Shown here piece by piece: positions 46,918 to 55,491 of a DNA stretch of 64,000 nucleotides. The first letter of the stretch is position 1, and each line of letters opens with the position of its first letter. The stretch is from an uncultured Ruegeria sp. (GTDB lineage: Bacteria; Pseudomonadota; Alphaproteobacteria; Rhodobacterales; Rhodobacteraceae): assembly GCF_947497005.1 (NCBI RefSeq), contig NZ_CANMFF010000016.1, positions 47,686 through 111,685 on the forward strand, read 5' to 3'. Below the pieces are notes generated by a model. The model did no database searches. It was not told the DNA's origin and saw nothing but the letters and a program-made list of their open reading frames with translations. Made by a program: the position numbers and the translations under genes.

Positions 46918-47460
46918 TCATTTCAAGGGCTGGCTGAATTCTGATCGGCGCAGATCGCTGCGCCATGTCCGGAGGATTGCCTGAACGTTGACCTCGACAC
47001 CATCCGTCGAATCAAGCTCGGTATCGTAAACTCTGCCAACGTGAATCTTGGAATGGTCGCGTTCGGCACTGCCTACAAGGCGATCACCGCGCAAACGTTC
47101 GCGTTCTATCAACTGAGTGACCGGGCAATGAACGGCAACAAACAAAACATCAAACGGGCAGAGCAGGCAGCGCAGATCTTCGGCCCACCCCGGCGTATCC
47201 AGAATGTGTTCCAGGATCAGGTTGTTGCCAGCCGCCGCATAAGTCGCCAGCGACTTGTGAAACGCATCAAAGAAGGCTGACCTGTCAGCAGACCAATCAA
47301 ACTCTCCACTGCGATACCGACTCAGGGGGAGGACGCCAGAATCGCGCAGATGATCGATTGAGATATGCCAGAATGGCTTTTCAATGGTCTGCTGCAACGC
47401 CTTCGCAATCGTCGATTTTCCGCTACTTGACGCACCGTGTAGAAAAATAATGTGCGACAT
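46918..47460 (-). CDS. Chloramphenicol phosphotransferase-like kinase
   Basis: A 180-residue P-loop kinase resembling the CPT family: Walker A HGASSSGKST (residues 8-17), the acid SIDHLRDSG near residue 34-42, and an ILEHILDTPGW segment. Cytosolic. Members of this fold phosphorylate small molecules; chloramphenicol resistance cannot be assumed from sequence. It converges on pheA with only 4 bp between stop codons. Confidence 0.75.
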   Translation of the reverse strand: MSHIIFLHGASSSGKSTIAKALQQTIEKPFWHISIDHLRDSGVLPLSRYRSGEFDWSADRSAFFDAFHKSLATYAAAGNNLILEHILDTPGWAEDLRCLLCPFDVLFVAVHCPVTQLIERERLRGDRLVGSAERDHSKIHVGRVYDTELDSTDGVEVNVQAILRTWRSDLRRSEFSQPLK

Positions 47461-47510
47461 TCAGGTTTTCTTCCGTGCTGTCTTACCCGGATCAGAATGC
47501 CGGATATCCC

Positions 47511-47978
47511 TTACGCTCCGTGCAAGTGGCGCTGCTCCAATTCACGCGCAAATTCGCTGAGCCGCACTTGGAACTGCTTGCGAAACCGTGATTGTCCCAA
47601 CTTTATGGATTGCAGCAGCAACCGCGCGGGCAAAGACTTTGCAGCCAAAGACATCTCGACGCTCAAACGCGTTCGGCGCGGCGAGAGGGCCAGAAAATCT
47701 ACAGTGGTCAGGCCGGTCATCCCTTTGCTGGCAGCCTCAAACCGCATTTGCGACGGCTTGTCATAATCTGTCATAACAACCGACATATGGCGTGGCTTTC
47801 CGCGCAGCTTGAATTCCGTTTTCCACTCGGTCCCTGCGGTCACCAATGCACCACCACCCAAGCGTCGCACGTCGATGCCACGACGCATCGCCATACGCTC
47901 GAACCGTTCGAAATCCGACACCATGTCAAATACCGAATTGACTGGGGCTTCAATATCTTCCCGCGCTGAAAACTGCAT
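47511..47978 (-). CDS. SRPBCC-family protein
   Basis: A 155-residue soluble protein with the START/SRPBCC (polyketide cyclase or coenzyme Q-binding) pattern: N-terminal MQFSAREDIEAPVNSVFDMV followed by FERFERMAMRRG, and a C-terminal long helix. AAAGGT lies upstream of the ATG. Such proteins bind hydrophobic ligands. Specific ligand unknown; 38 bp separate it from the nudC start region downstream in the opposite order, so cotranscription with the kinase is possible. Confidence 0.75.
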   Translation of the reverse strand: MQFSAREDIEAPVNSVFDMVSDFERFERMAMRRGIDVRRLGGGALVTAGTEWKTEFKLRGKPRHMSVVMTDYDKPSQMRFEAASKGMTGLTTVDFLALSPRRTRLSVEMSLAAKSLPARLLLQSIKLGQSRFRKQFQVRLSEFARELEQRHLHGA

Positions 47979-48016
47979 AGTGACCTTTGCTGTTTTTGGC
48001 TTAACCAGTTTTTCCC

Positions 48017-49000
48017 TCAGTCCAGCGTATCTGCAAGCCAGTTCTGAAGCAGAAAATGAGCGATAGCGCCCTTACGGGCAGGCAACAAGCTTGGATGTTC
48101 GCCGGCAAAGGCCTGCATCATTTCGGATTTGCCGACCCACATCGCCTCTTCGATCTCGACCGGATCGATCACGATGTCACGTGACAATGCTTCGCCTGCG
48201 CATCCGAACATCAGCGATGCCGGAAAAGGCCAGGGTTGGCTGGACAAATACGAAACCGAGCCCACAGGCACACCCGCCTCTTCCATCACTTCACGCCGCA
48301 CCGCCGCCTCAAGCGTTTCGCCGGGCTCAACAAATCCCGCCAGCAACGAGAACATTCCCTCGGGCCAGCCCGGGGAGCGGCCCATGAGCACACTTTCTCC
48401 ATGGGTGATCAGCATGATCACAACCGGATCCGTGCGCGGGAAATGCTGCCCACCGCAGGACGGACAGCTGCGTTGCCATCCCCCTTGCGACACTTCACTG
48501 GCGGCACCGCAGCGTGCGCAATAGCGATGTGTTTCGTGCCATCCGATAACCGCTTTGGCCGTCGCAGCCAGTTCAGCATCCCGCGCCGATAGCCGAGACA
48601 TAATCCGGCGAAGCTCGACAAATACATGCCCTTCCGGCAAATCCGGGTGCTGCTGCTCAGATCTGTCCACGAATTCTCCCAGACCGGCCAGGTCCAATCC
48701 CTCTGCAGTCCAGGCCGAGATATCCGCCGCAAACAAAGGTGCGCCCTCTGAGCTCATACCAAGAAATACAGGGGCTTCGATAACACCGCCGGGGCCATCA
48801 CTGATCAGTGGATGTGTCATCGGGGTCAGGGCCAACTGATCCAGCGCCTCCCCCACTACCAACAGTTTCCCTCGCCACAGCAGTATGCACCGTGCAGCAG
48901 GATTACACGTCGCCTCGGCCAACTTGTCCGCATCCCCGCGAAGATGCGCTGCCCGATCAAGGCCTGAACCCCCGAAGGTCACCTGCTCTGCGTTTTTCAT
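48017..49000 (-). CDS. nudC: NADH/NAD-cap pyrophosphatase NudC
   Basis: Nudix hydrolase that cleaves NADH and removes NAD caps from RNA. The start ATG from 49000 (MKNAEQVTFGGSGLD) follows AAGGAA; 327 residues. It has the zinc site CARCGAA and CPSCGG, the Nudix box GFVEPGETLEAAVRREVMEE with AG following, and the NudC-specific SQPWPFPASLM motif. The N-terminal domain is longer than in E. coli NudC. Divergent from the CpdB-like gene. Confidence 0.93.
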   Translation of the reverse strand: MKNAEQVTFGGSGLDRAAHLRGDADKLAEATCNPAARCILLWRGKLLVVGEALDQLALTPMTHPLISDGPGGVIEAPVFLGMSSEGAPLFAADISAWTAEGLDLAGLGEFVDRSEQQHPDLPEGHVFVELRRIMSRLSARDAELAATAKAVIGWHETHRYCARCGAASEVSQGGWQRSCPSCGGQHFPRTDPVVIMLITHGESVLMGRSPGWPEGMFSLLAGFVEPGETLEAAVRREVMEEAGVPVGSVSYLSSQPWPFPASLMFGCAGEALSRDIVIDPVEIEEAMWVGKSEMMQAFAGEHPSLLPARKGAIAHFLLQNWLADTLD

Positions 49001-49182
49001 TGAATTTCCTTCTGGTCTTGCGCACAGGGCTGCCATGTCTCAAGCCATGTTGCAATGGCCATTCAAGCCACGAACGCCACAGGTCCGCCGCCGAAAAGCC
49101 GCATGGTAGCCCTGGAAAAATCATCTAGAGTGCGTTTTGATGAATTTAGTCAATAACCACATTCAAAAGCAGAATACCCAAA

Positions 49183-51051
49183 GTGAAGCAAAACCCCTCG
49201 ACGCAGGTGCATTTCACGAGCGCCAGTGGGCGTGTTCGCATTCTGGCCACGACCGACCTGCATATGAACCTGACCGGTTTTGACTATTACACAGACACAC
49301 CGGACCCGACGCTTGGATTGACACGTACCGCCAGCCTTATCCGCAAGGCCCGGCAGGAGGCCACGGAAGCGTTGGTGCTAATGCTCGATAATGGCGACTC
49401 GCTTCAGGGAACGCCACTGGGCGAATGGGCGATGCGAGACTGCAATCCCCATCCGATCATGCAGGAATTCAAAGCGTTGGATTATGATGCGTTGGGTCTG
49501 GGTAACCATGACTTTGGGTTCGGGCTGGCAACTTTGGACAACATCCTTGCGCAAGCCCCATGTCCGGTTCTTTGCAGCAACTTGCAACGGACCAGTGGAA
49601 CACGGTCGTGGCAACGTTACACAATTTTGGACCGCAAAATTTCATTGGACGGAAAAGAGACACCAATTCGCATTGGTGTCTTTTCAGTTCTGCCGCCGCA
49701 AACGGCCCGTTGGGAAGAGCATAACCTAGGCGAAGATGTGGTTGCGGACGACATCATGATTACAGCGCAGTCCTGCACGCAAGTGTTGCGCGATAAGGGT
49801 TGCGATTTGGTGGTAACACTTGCCCATTCCGGCCTAGGGAACGCGGAACCGGTGGCCGACATGGAGAATGCAGTCATTCCCCTGGCCGCGATCGATGGCA
49901 TCGATGCCATTGTTGCCGGACATACCCACCTGATCTTTCCCGGAACAGGCCATGACAACCTCCCTCATGTCGATCACCTGACGGGGCAGGTACATGGAAC
50001 GCCTGTTGTCATGCCCGGTTCGGCCGGCTCTTACCTCGGAGTTATCGATTTGACTGTCGTCAAAGGGGCGGACAGCAAACTGCGTGTCGAAGACAGTCAA
50101 ATCGCACTGCGCCCAGTTTTCAAAGACAGTGTAGCCGTCGAGGAAGACCCTGAGACTTCAGGCCTGTGTGAATCGGCCCATCGCCAGACCCGGCATGCTG
50201 TCGCCCAGCCCGTCGCGCAAATCTCTGACAATTTACATAGCTATTTCAGCTTTTGCGCACCTGATCGCGGGCTTGCTCTGGTGGCGGCCGCACAGGCCGC
50301 TGTTTTGCGCCCTTTCCTGCATGGAACAACCCTTGCTGAACTTCCGCTTTTGTCGGTTGCTTCACCAGCTAAGTGCGGCGGGCGTGCAGGCCCACGATAT
50401 TACACCGAGGTTCCAGCAGGCAAAATATGCCAGCGCCATGTAGCAGACCTGTATGTTTTTCCGAATGAATTGCGCGCTATTCAGATCGACGGCGCCCATT
50501 TGCTGGACTGGTTGGAGATGTCAGCCAGCGCACTCAACCAGCTGGAACCCGCCGCAGAAACAGAGCTGATCAACTCTGAATGGGCCGGATACAACTTCGA
50601 CATCGTGTTTGGCCTGTCCTATCAGATCGACCCCTCTCAGCCTCCGCGTTTCGACGCCCAGGGGAAGATGGTCCATCGCGACCACAGGCGGATTCATAAC
50701 CTGACACATGCTGGCCGCCCCGTGCGGCCCGAGCAGACGTTCGTCCTGGCCCTGAACAACTACCGCGCCAGCGGCGGCGGGTATTACCCAAGTTCGCCGT
50801 TGTCCCAACTTATCAATCTGCCGCCGATCGATATCAAAGACCTTTTGAGGGACTATTTGACTCGGCGCCTGCCAACCGACCCATTGTCCAAGCAACCCTA
50901 CCCTTTTTCGCTTAAGCCTCAGCCAGGTACTAAGACAATCCTCCGAACAGGCCCGGGTGCCCTGAAATACATCGATGAATTGAGCCCGTTTGACCCCAAA
51001 GAACTGGGCCCTGATGACAAAGGATTTGAACGCATCCGCCTCATGCTCTGA
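49183..51051 (+). CDS. cpdB: CpdB-like 2',3'-cyclic phosphodiesterase/nucleotidase without signal peptide
   Basis: Two-domain metallophosphatase of 622 residues: DLH (25-27), DNGD (69-72), GNHD (107-110), a later GHTH, and a C-terminal 5'-nucleotidase domain with ALNNYRASGGGYYP. Family members hydrolyse 2',3'-cyclic nucleotides and 3'-nucleotides in the periplasm. Here the predicted start is a GTG without a clear ribosome-binding site, and the N-terminus (MKQNPSTQVHFTSASGRVRI) has no signal peptide; no upstream in-frame ATG supplies one. The protein may act in the cytosol. The ffs promoter begins 5 bp after its stop. Confidence 0.88.
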   Translation: MKQNPSTQVHFTSASGRVRILATTDLHMNLTGFDYYTDTPDPTLGLTRTASLIRKARQEATEALVLMLDNGDSLQGTPLGEWAMRDCNPHPIMQEFKALDYDALGLGNHDFGFGLATLDNILAQAPCPVLCSNLQRTSGTRSWQRYTILDRKISLDGKETPIRIGVFSVLPPQTARWEEHNLGEDVVADDIMITAQSCTQVLRDKGCDLVVTLAHSGLGNAEPVADMENAVIPLAAIDGIDAIVAGHTHLIFPGTGHDNLPHVDHLTGQVHGTPVVMPGSAGSYLGVIDLTVVKGADSKLRVEDSQIALRPVFKDSVAVEEDPETSGLCESAHRQTRHAVAQPVAQISDNLHSYFSFCAPDRGLALVAAAQAAVLRPFLHGTTLAELPLLSVASPAKCGGRAGPRYYTEVPAGKICQRHVADLYVFPNELRAIQIDGAHLLDWLEMSASALNQLEPAAETELINSEWAGYNFDIVFGLSYQIDPSQPPRFDAQGKMVHRDHRRIHNLTHAGRPVRPEQTFVLALNNYRASGGGYYPSSPLSQLINLPPIDIKDLLRDYLTRRLPTDPLSKQPYPFSLKPQPGTKTILRTGPGALKYIDELSPFDPKELGPDDKGFERIRLML

Positions 51052-51055
51052 CGGG

Positions 51056-51084
51056 TTGTCTTTTCCCGAAGGTTTCCCTATATC
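51056..51084 (+). promoter_or_regulatory. Candidate promoter of ffs
   Basis: TTGTCT (51056-51061) and TATATC (51079-51084) are spaced by exactly 17 nt. The predicted start near 51091 coincides with the first base of the SRP RNA stem. The -10 ends in C, as at the ribosomal promoters in this window. Confidence 0.65.
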
Positions 51085-51091
51085 CAGAGTC

Positions 51092-51185
51092 GAGAGGTTG
51101 GCGCGGGCGAGCGCCTCGCCAACCTGGTCAGGTCCGGAAGGAAGCAGCCACAACGAGCCCCGCTTGGGTCGATGTCCAACCTCTC
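51092..51185 (+). ncRNA. ffs: Signal recognition particle RNA, small bacterial type (4.5S)
   Basis: RNA component of the SRP that binds Ffh. The ends pair as GAGAGGTTGG (51092-51101) with CCAACCTCTC (51176-51185). The apical domain has the diagnostic GGTCAGGTCCGGAAGGAAGC (starting near 51127) with the GGAA tetraloop and the symmetric and asymmetric internal loops. Length about 94 nt. It lies upstream of the dnaX-ybaB-recR group, a common arrangement, but several genes are inserted here. Confidence 0.95.
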
Positions 51186-51247
51186 ACTTTCCCTACATTT
51201 GCTCGGCCTATGATGCAGGGCGCGTTGCGGCAACGCTCGAAGACGGT

Positions 51248-52108
51248 CTAGGCATCGATCAGACGAGGCCAGAGGGCCGCGTTTCGACGGGCGAAGGCCC
51301 CGATATGCCCAACTTCCGACAATCCCAAGTCAGTGGGTCTCAACAAGTGTCGTTTGGCCTCGGTGCCGTAGAGATCGGCAAGCCGCCAAACAGCCTGTGG
51401 CGGGACCATTTGATCATCCTCGAAAGTGAACAGGTCCACTGGTTTTCCTGACCCTGTCCACCGTGTGGCGGGCAGATCTGTCCCGATCTCAGGGACATAG
51501 TTCAAAGGGGCTGTACACCACTTGCGCCATTGCCAGTACACCGAGGCTGGCAAATCCGCACCAAACCCGATCGCTTTTCCCGGTAGGTACCCCAGCGCCT
51601 TCACCAAAAGCGGAGCATGTCCATACCAGAAAAGCCCGGCCAAACCACGATAGGGCCAAGGATGGTCGGTCAGGGTTACAAGCCCCGAACACACGCAAAT
51701 CATCCGATCGATCTGGTTAACATCCGGCTGCACAGGCCCCAGCATAGCGCCAACTGAATGACCTATGGTCCAGTGCTGGGCATCTGGAAAACGCCTGCGC
51801 ATTTCGGTCCGGGCTGCAGGCATATCGATCAATGCCCAATCCGCCATCGTCGTGCGCGCATCCTTCATTCGACCGCTCAAAGACTGCCCATAATCCCTGT
51901 AGTCGTAAGTAAGGCAAGCCATTCCTTGCTCGGCGGCCAGCCATCGCGCAAAATGGCGATAGTAGTCTCGCGGCACGCCTGTAGCACTGTTCAGCACCAC
52001 AACGGTTTCGGGTGGATTCAACGGTTGATACAACCGCGCCGACAGCGTCGCTGACCCGGACGGAAAGCGAAAATCTTCGGTTATAACCGTCTGCTCTGTG
52101 TCCAACAT
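51248..52108 (-). CDS. Alpha/beta hydrolase
   Basis: Serine hydrolase of the alpha/beta fold. The start at 52108 (MLDTEQTVITEDFRFPSG) gives 286 residues; the frame remains open to an ATG at 52186 but that extension is not typical and there is no good ribosome-binding site for either. The nucleophile motif GHSVGAM follows the oxyanion region (VVVLNSATGVPRDYY); an acidic DQMVPP and a histidine in EVGHIGAF complete the likely triad. Substrate unknown. No signal peptide. Confidence 0.82.
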   Translation of the reverse strand: MLDTEQTVITEDFRFPSGSATLSARLYQPLNPPETVVVLNSATGVPRDYYRHFARWLAAEQGMACLTYDYRDYGQSLSGRMKDARTTMADWALIDMPAARTEMRRRFPDAQHWTIGHSVGAMLGPVQPDVNQIDRMICVCSGLVTLTDHPWPYRGLAGLFWYGHAPLLVKALGYLPGKAIGFGADLPASVYWQWRKWCTAPLNYVPEIGTDLPATRWTGSGKPVDLFTFEDDQMVPPQAVWRLADLYGTEAKRHLLRPTDLGLSEVGHIGAFARRNAALWPRLIDA

Positions 52109-52260
52109 GATCTCTGACCGTTCGCTGAAACAATCGGTTTTCTGAACTTCAATGCCGCTGACACTACGAAGAAACGTAAGTTGCATCCAGCATGACCAAA
52201 CGTCCGGACAAAAGATCGGCTTGACTCGGAACGCGACCAGACGCTAGCCGTTGTGTGATG

Positions 52261-52454
52261 GTTTCCGGCTTCCACAAGGGGTCGGGATGAAAAGGGAACA
52301 CGGTGCGGTTTTGTCTGGCCATGCAGGCATCAACCAAATCCGCGACTGCCCCCGCAACTGTAAACGGTAAGCGATGCCGAAGTACCACTGGCTAAACGGC
52401 TGGGAAGGTTGGCAAAGCGATGACCCGCAAGTCAGGAGACCTGCCATCGGAAAC
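52261..52454 (+). promoter_or_regulatory. Cobalamin (AdoCbl-type) riboswitch
   Basis: An mRNA leader that senses vitamin B12 and lowers expression when it is abundant. The conserved elements occur in order: AAAAGGGAACACGGTG (about 52290-52305), GACTGCCCCCGCAACTGTAA (52344-52363), CCACTG, GGGAAGG, and GTCAGGAGACCTGCC at the end. The outer stem P1 pairs GTTTCCG (52261-52267) with CGGAAAC (52448-52454). The following 90 nt leads to a GGAGG at 52542-52546 with CTCC sequences upstream that could sequester it. Confidence 0.93.
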
Positions 52455-52553
52455 GAAACCGTAATTCGGGCGGGGTGTCCGGGCAGGGTCTGACTGCGAT
52501 ATGCCGTCCCACCTGCTCCAAGTCTCCTGTCCACCACGCGCGGAGGGCGCAGG

Positions 52554-52961
52554 ATGATCTGGAAAACAAAAACGCACCAATACAGTGCAACCGTATGTCA
52601 GCGGACGGGCAAAACCTGCCCGGCTTTGGCGCGGCTGGCACGTTCGATTTCCGAGGCCATGGAACAAGCCACGTCAGCCACAAATGAGGATTTCGAGTTT
52701 GACGGCAGCAGCAAGCTATCACATTGCACCGAAGGATGTCATGCGACCTTCCAGGCGAAATCAGACAGCATTCGTATCTTTTGTGGCACGCAGCCCGAGG
52801 CGGCGATCAAGAACCTGAACGTTTATGCTGATTTGATCTTTGGAAACACGTGCTGTCCGTTGCCTTCTGGCATCGTGAAAAACCCACCTTGCGCCATGAT
52901 CGAAGTTTCTGCGATCCGGCCTCGAAAAACCACCTACGCGCCCGAGCAGCTTTCAGTCTGA
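52554..52961 (+). CDS. Small Cys-rich protein under B12 riboswitch control, possible [2Fe-2S] thioredoxin-like protein
   Basis: A 135-residue protein whose ATG has a fine ribosome-binding site (GGAGG, 7 nt upstream) directly after the riboswitch. Cysteines at 15, 22, 58 and 62, with 35 residues between C22 and C58 and C58-x3-C62, resemble the thioredoxin-like [2Fe-2S] ferredoxin/DUF1636 pattern, as does the IRIFCG...AAIKNLNVYADLIFG segment. More cysteines are at 77, 100, 101 and 113. No signal peptide. Riboswitch control implies a role in cobalamin or cobalt metabolism, or a B12-replaceable function. Family assignment is my inference. Confidence 0.65.
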   Translation: MIWKTKTHQYSATVCQRTGKTCPALARLARSISEAMEQATSATNEDFEFDGSSKLSHCTEGCHATFQAKSDSIRIFCGTQPEAAIKNLNVYADLIFGNTCCPLPSGIVKNPPCAMIEVSAIRPRKTTYAPEQLSV

Positions 52962-53465
52962 TCCCACACCCACCTGCGCCTGAGCAAGCTGAGACGCCCA
53001 GGCCAGTTGCGCATCGGTTTCGACGGCACAAGGTCGAACGGCGCGCAAACGTTCCAGCGCTTTGTCGGCCCGTTCGCCACATTCAACCATCAGCCGCAAG
53101 ACAACCATACCTGACCTGCCGCAGCCTCCTCGGCAGTGCACCAATACGCGACCTCCACCTGACAGCGCGTGTCGGGCTGAGGCGCTGACGGACGGCCACG
53201 CGTCCTGAATCGCCTTTGTGGGCGCTCCGAAATCTTCGATCGGCAGGTGAACCCACCGACTGGCGCGGCTTTGTATGTCGCTGCCGAAATCTTGCGCCCC
53301 GTCCTGAAGCATCTCGACATCTGTTGTCATCGACAACACAAGCCCCGGCTGCCAGGCTGCAATCGTGTCCAGATCGCTTGCATAATCCCCGCCACGTCCC
53401 GGCATCGAGGTAAGGGCAAGCGTTCCGCCTCCGACTTGCAAGGCATAGACCACCAGCTGCGACAT
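52953..53465 (-). CDS. Protein tyrosine/dual-specificity phosphatase-like protein
   Basis: A 170-residue protein with the Cys-phosphatase loop HCRGGCGRS (H110, C111, R117, S118) and a candidate general acid D78 in LPIEDFGAP, the arrangement of dual-specificity phosphatases. Cytosolic. GGAGG precedes the ATG. It converges on and overlaps the riboswitch-controlled gene by 9 bp, so the two transcripts are antisense at their ends. Substrate unknown. Confidence 0.87.
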   Translation of the reverse strand: MSQLVVYALQVGGGTLALTSMPGRGGDYASDLDTIAAWQPGLVLSMTTDVEMLQDGAQDFGSDIQSRASRWVHLPIEDFGAPTKAIQDAWPSVSASARHALSGGGRVLVHCRGGCGRSGMVVLRLMVECGERADKALERLRAVRPCAVETDAQLAWASQLAQAQVGVGSD

Positions 53466-53636
53466 GAATTATGTCCTCCCCAAAGAACTCTTTACAAAAA
53501 TGAGTCATTAAATCTGTTGATTCAGTTTAATGCGAAACCGGTCCATTTCTAAAACAAAAATCATCACACCCCGCTGTGGACGCGGGCAGCGGCGGCCACT
53601 ACGCTGTGCCGAAGCATCGAATCCGAACGAGAAGAC

Positions 53637-55400
53637 ATGACAGACACGCCCAGCCCCGCCTATCAGGTTCTCGCCCGCAAGTATCGCCCGGAAACCTTTG
53701 CCGATCTGGTGGGCCAGGATGCCATGGTGCGCACCCTGAAAAACGCGTTCGAAGCAGACCGGATTGCACAGGCCTTCATCATGACCGGCATTCGCGGCAC
53801 CGGTAAAACCACAACCGCGCGGATCATAGCCAAAGGCATGAACTGTATCGGCCCGGATGGAAATGGCGGGCCAACAACCGAGCCGTGTGGTCAGTGCGAG
53901 CATTGCCTGGCAATTATGGAAGGCCGTCATGTCGACGTGATGGAGATGGACGCCGCCAGCCGTACCGGCGTGAACGATATTCGCGAAATCATCGACAGCG
54001 TCCGCTATCGCGCCGCCAGCGCGCGCTACAAGATCTACATCATCGACGAGGTTCACATGCTCTCGACCAGCGCGTTCAATGCGCTGCTCAAAACGCTCGA
54101 GGAACCGCCCGCTCATGTAAAGTTCATCTTCGCGACGACCGAAATTCGCAAAGTTCCTGTAACAGTTCTGTCCCGATGCCAGCGCTTTGACCTGCGAAGG
54201 ATCGAACCCGAAGACATGATCAGCCTGCTGCAAAAGATCGCCGGGTCCGAAAAGGCCCAGATCGCTGACGATGCGCTGGCCCTGATCACCCGCGCGGCTG
54301 AAGGATCAGCCCGGGATGCGACGTCCTTGTTGGATCAGGCCATCTCTCATGGCGCGGGTGAGACAACCGCCGATCAGGTCCGTGCGATGTTGGGTCTGGC
54401 AGATCGCAGCCGGGTTCTGGACCTGATGGACATGATCCTGCGTGGCGACGCGGCCGGTGCCTTGACCGAATTGAGCGGACAATATGCGGAAGGCGCGGAC
54501 CCATTGGCCGTGCTGCGCGATCTGGCCGAAATCACGCATTGGGTGTCCGTGGTAAAGATCACTCCGGACGCCGCCGAAGACCCGACGGTTTCCCCGGACG
54601 AGCGAACCCGAGGCCAGCAAATGGCAGAGGCCCTGCCAATGCGGGTCCTGACCCGGATGTGGCAAATGTTGTTGAAAGCGCTCGAGGAAGTCTCTGCCGC
54701 GCCCAATTCCATGATGGCCGCTGAGATGGCCGTTATCCGCCTGACACATGTCGCTGATTTGCCCAGCCCTGAAGAACTGATCAAACGGTTGCAGGACGCC
54801 CCGCCTCCGCCACCCGGAGGACCTAGCGGGGGCGTTTCCATGTCTCGACAGGGCGCGATGCCGACACAGGCCAGTGCGGCCCCGGCACCTGCCTACGCAA
54901 CGCCCCCCCGTGGCGCGGGAGGTGCGCCTGTTGCCGCATTGGCGCAGGATGTCCAAACAGCCCTTGCCCGGTACCCGACCTTTGAACATGTGGTCGAACT
55001 GATCCGTACCAACCGCGACGTGAAACTGCTGGTCGAGGTGGAAAACGGCGTGCGACTGGTTTCCTACCAGCCTGGCCGGATCGAATTCGCGCCGTCCCAG
55101 CAGGCGCCCGCAGACCTTGCTCCACGGTTGGGCTCTGCCTTACAACGATGGACCGGCAATCGATGGGCGGTCTCTATTGTCTCCGACGGGGATGCACCAA
55201 CAATCGCAGAAGTGCGGGACCAGGCCGAATTGGCCCTGAAATCCGAGGCCGAGCAACACCCGCTGGTTCAGGCCGTACTTGCGCAATTTCCCAAGGCAAA
55301 AATCACAAAGATCGAAACGCCCGAGCAGCGCACTGCCAAAGTCGAAACCGAGGCGCTGCCCGAAGTCGAAGACGAATGGGATCCGTTCGAGGAGGATTGA
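53637..55400 (+). CDS. dnaX: DNA polymerase III subunits gamma/tau
   Basis: ATPase of the clamp loader. The 587-residue product has the AAA+ N-terminus (VLARKYRPETFADLVGQDAM), Walker A GIRGTGKTT (51-59), a zinc site (CGQCEHC), Walker B IIDEVHML and sensor motifs, then a Pro/Ala-rich linker (about 395-435) and a tau C-terminal domain. I saw no obvious slippery heptamer for gamma synthesis. It begins the dnaX-ybaB-recR group. Confidence 0.97.
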   Translation: MTDTPSPAYQVLARKYRPETFADLVGQDAMVRTLKNAFEADRIAQAFIMTGIRGTGKTTTARIIAKGMNCIGPDGNGGPTTEPCGQCEHCLAIMEGRHVDVMEMDAASRTGVNDIREIIDSVRYRAASARYKIYIIDEVHMLSTSAFNALLKTLEEPPAHVKFIFATTEIRKVPVTVLSRCQRFDLRRIEPEDMISLLQKIAGSEKAQIADDALALITRAAEGSARDATSLLDQAISHGAGETTADQVRAMLGLADRSRVLDLMDMILRGDAAGALTELSGQYAEGADPLAVLRDLAEITHWVSVVKITPDAAEDPTVSPDERTRGQQMAEALPMRVLTRMWQMLLKALEEVSAAPNSMMAAEMAVIRLTHVADLPSPEELIKRLQDAPPPPPGGPSGGVSMSRQGAMPTQASAAPAPAYATPPRGAGGAPVAALAQDVQTALARYPTFEHVVELIRTNRDVKLLVEVENGVRLVSYQPGRIEFAPSQQAPADLAPRLGSALQRWTGNRWAVSIVSDGDAPTIAEVRDQAELALKSEAEQHPLVQAVLAQFPKAKITKIETPEQRTAKVETEALPEVEDEWDPFEED

Positions 55401-55491
55401 TCGGGCAACGCGCCGTCACGTGTCGCAAATGAAGCAGATTGAAAATACGAGTGACTCCACCCTGCCATGATGTGAGGGAGGGAGGAAATTC

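Noticed and set aside
52392..52722. Minus-strand frames across the riboswitch
   Set aside because: They overlap highly conserved riboswitch RNA elements on the plus strand and have no protein signature.
53637..55400. Programmed frameshift in dnaX
   Set aside because: No A-rich slippery heptamer with a downstream hairpin was seen in the region where gamma would be made.
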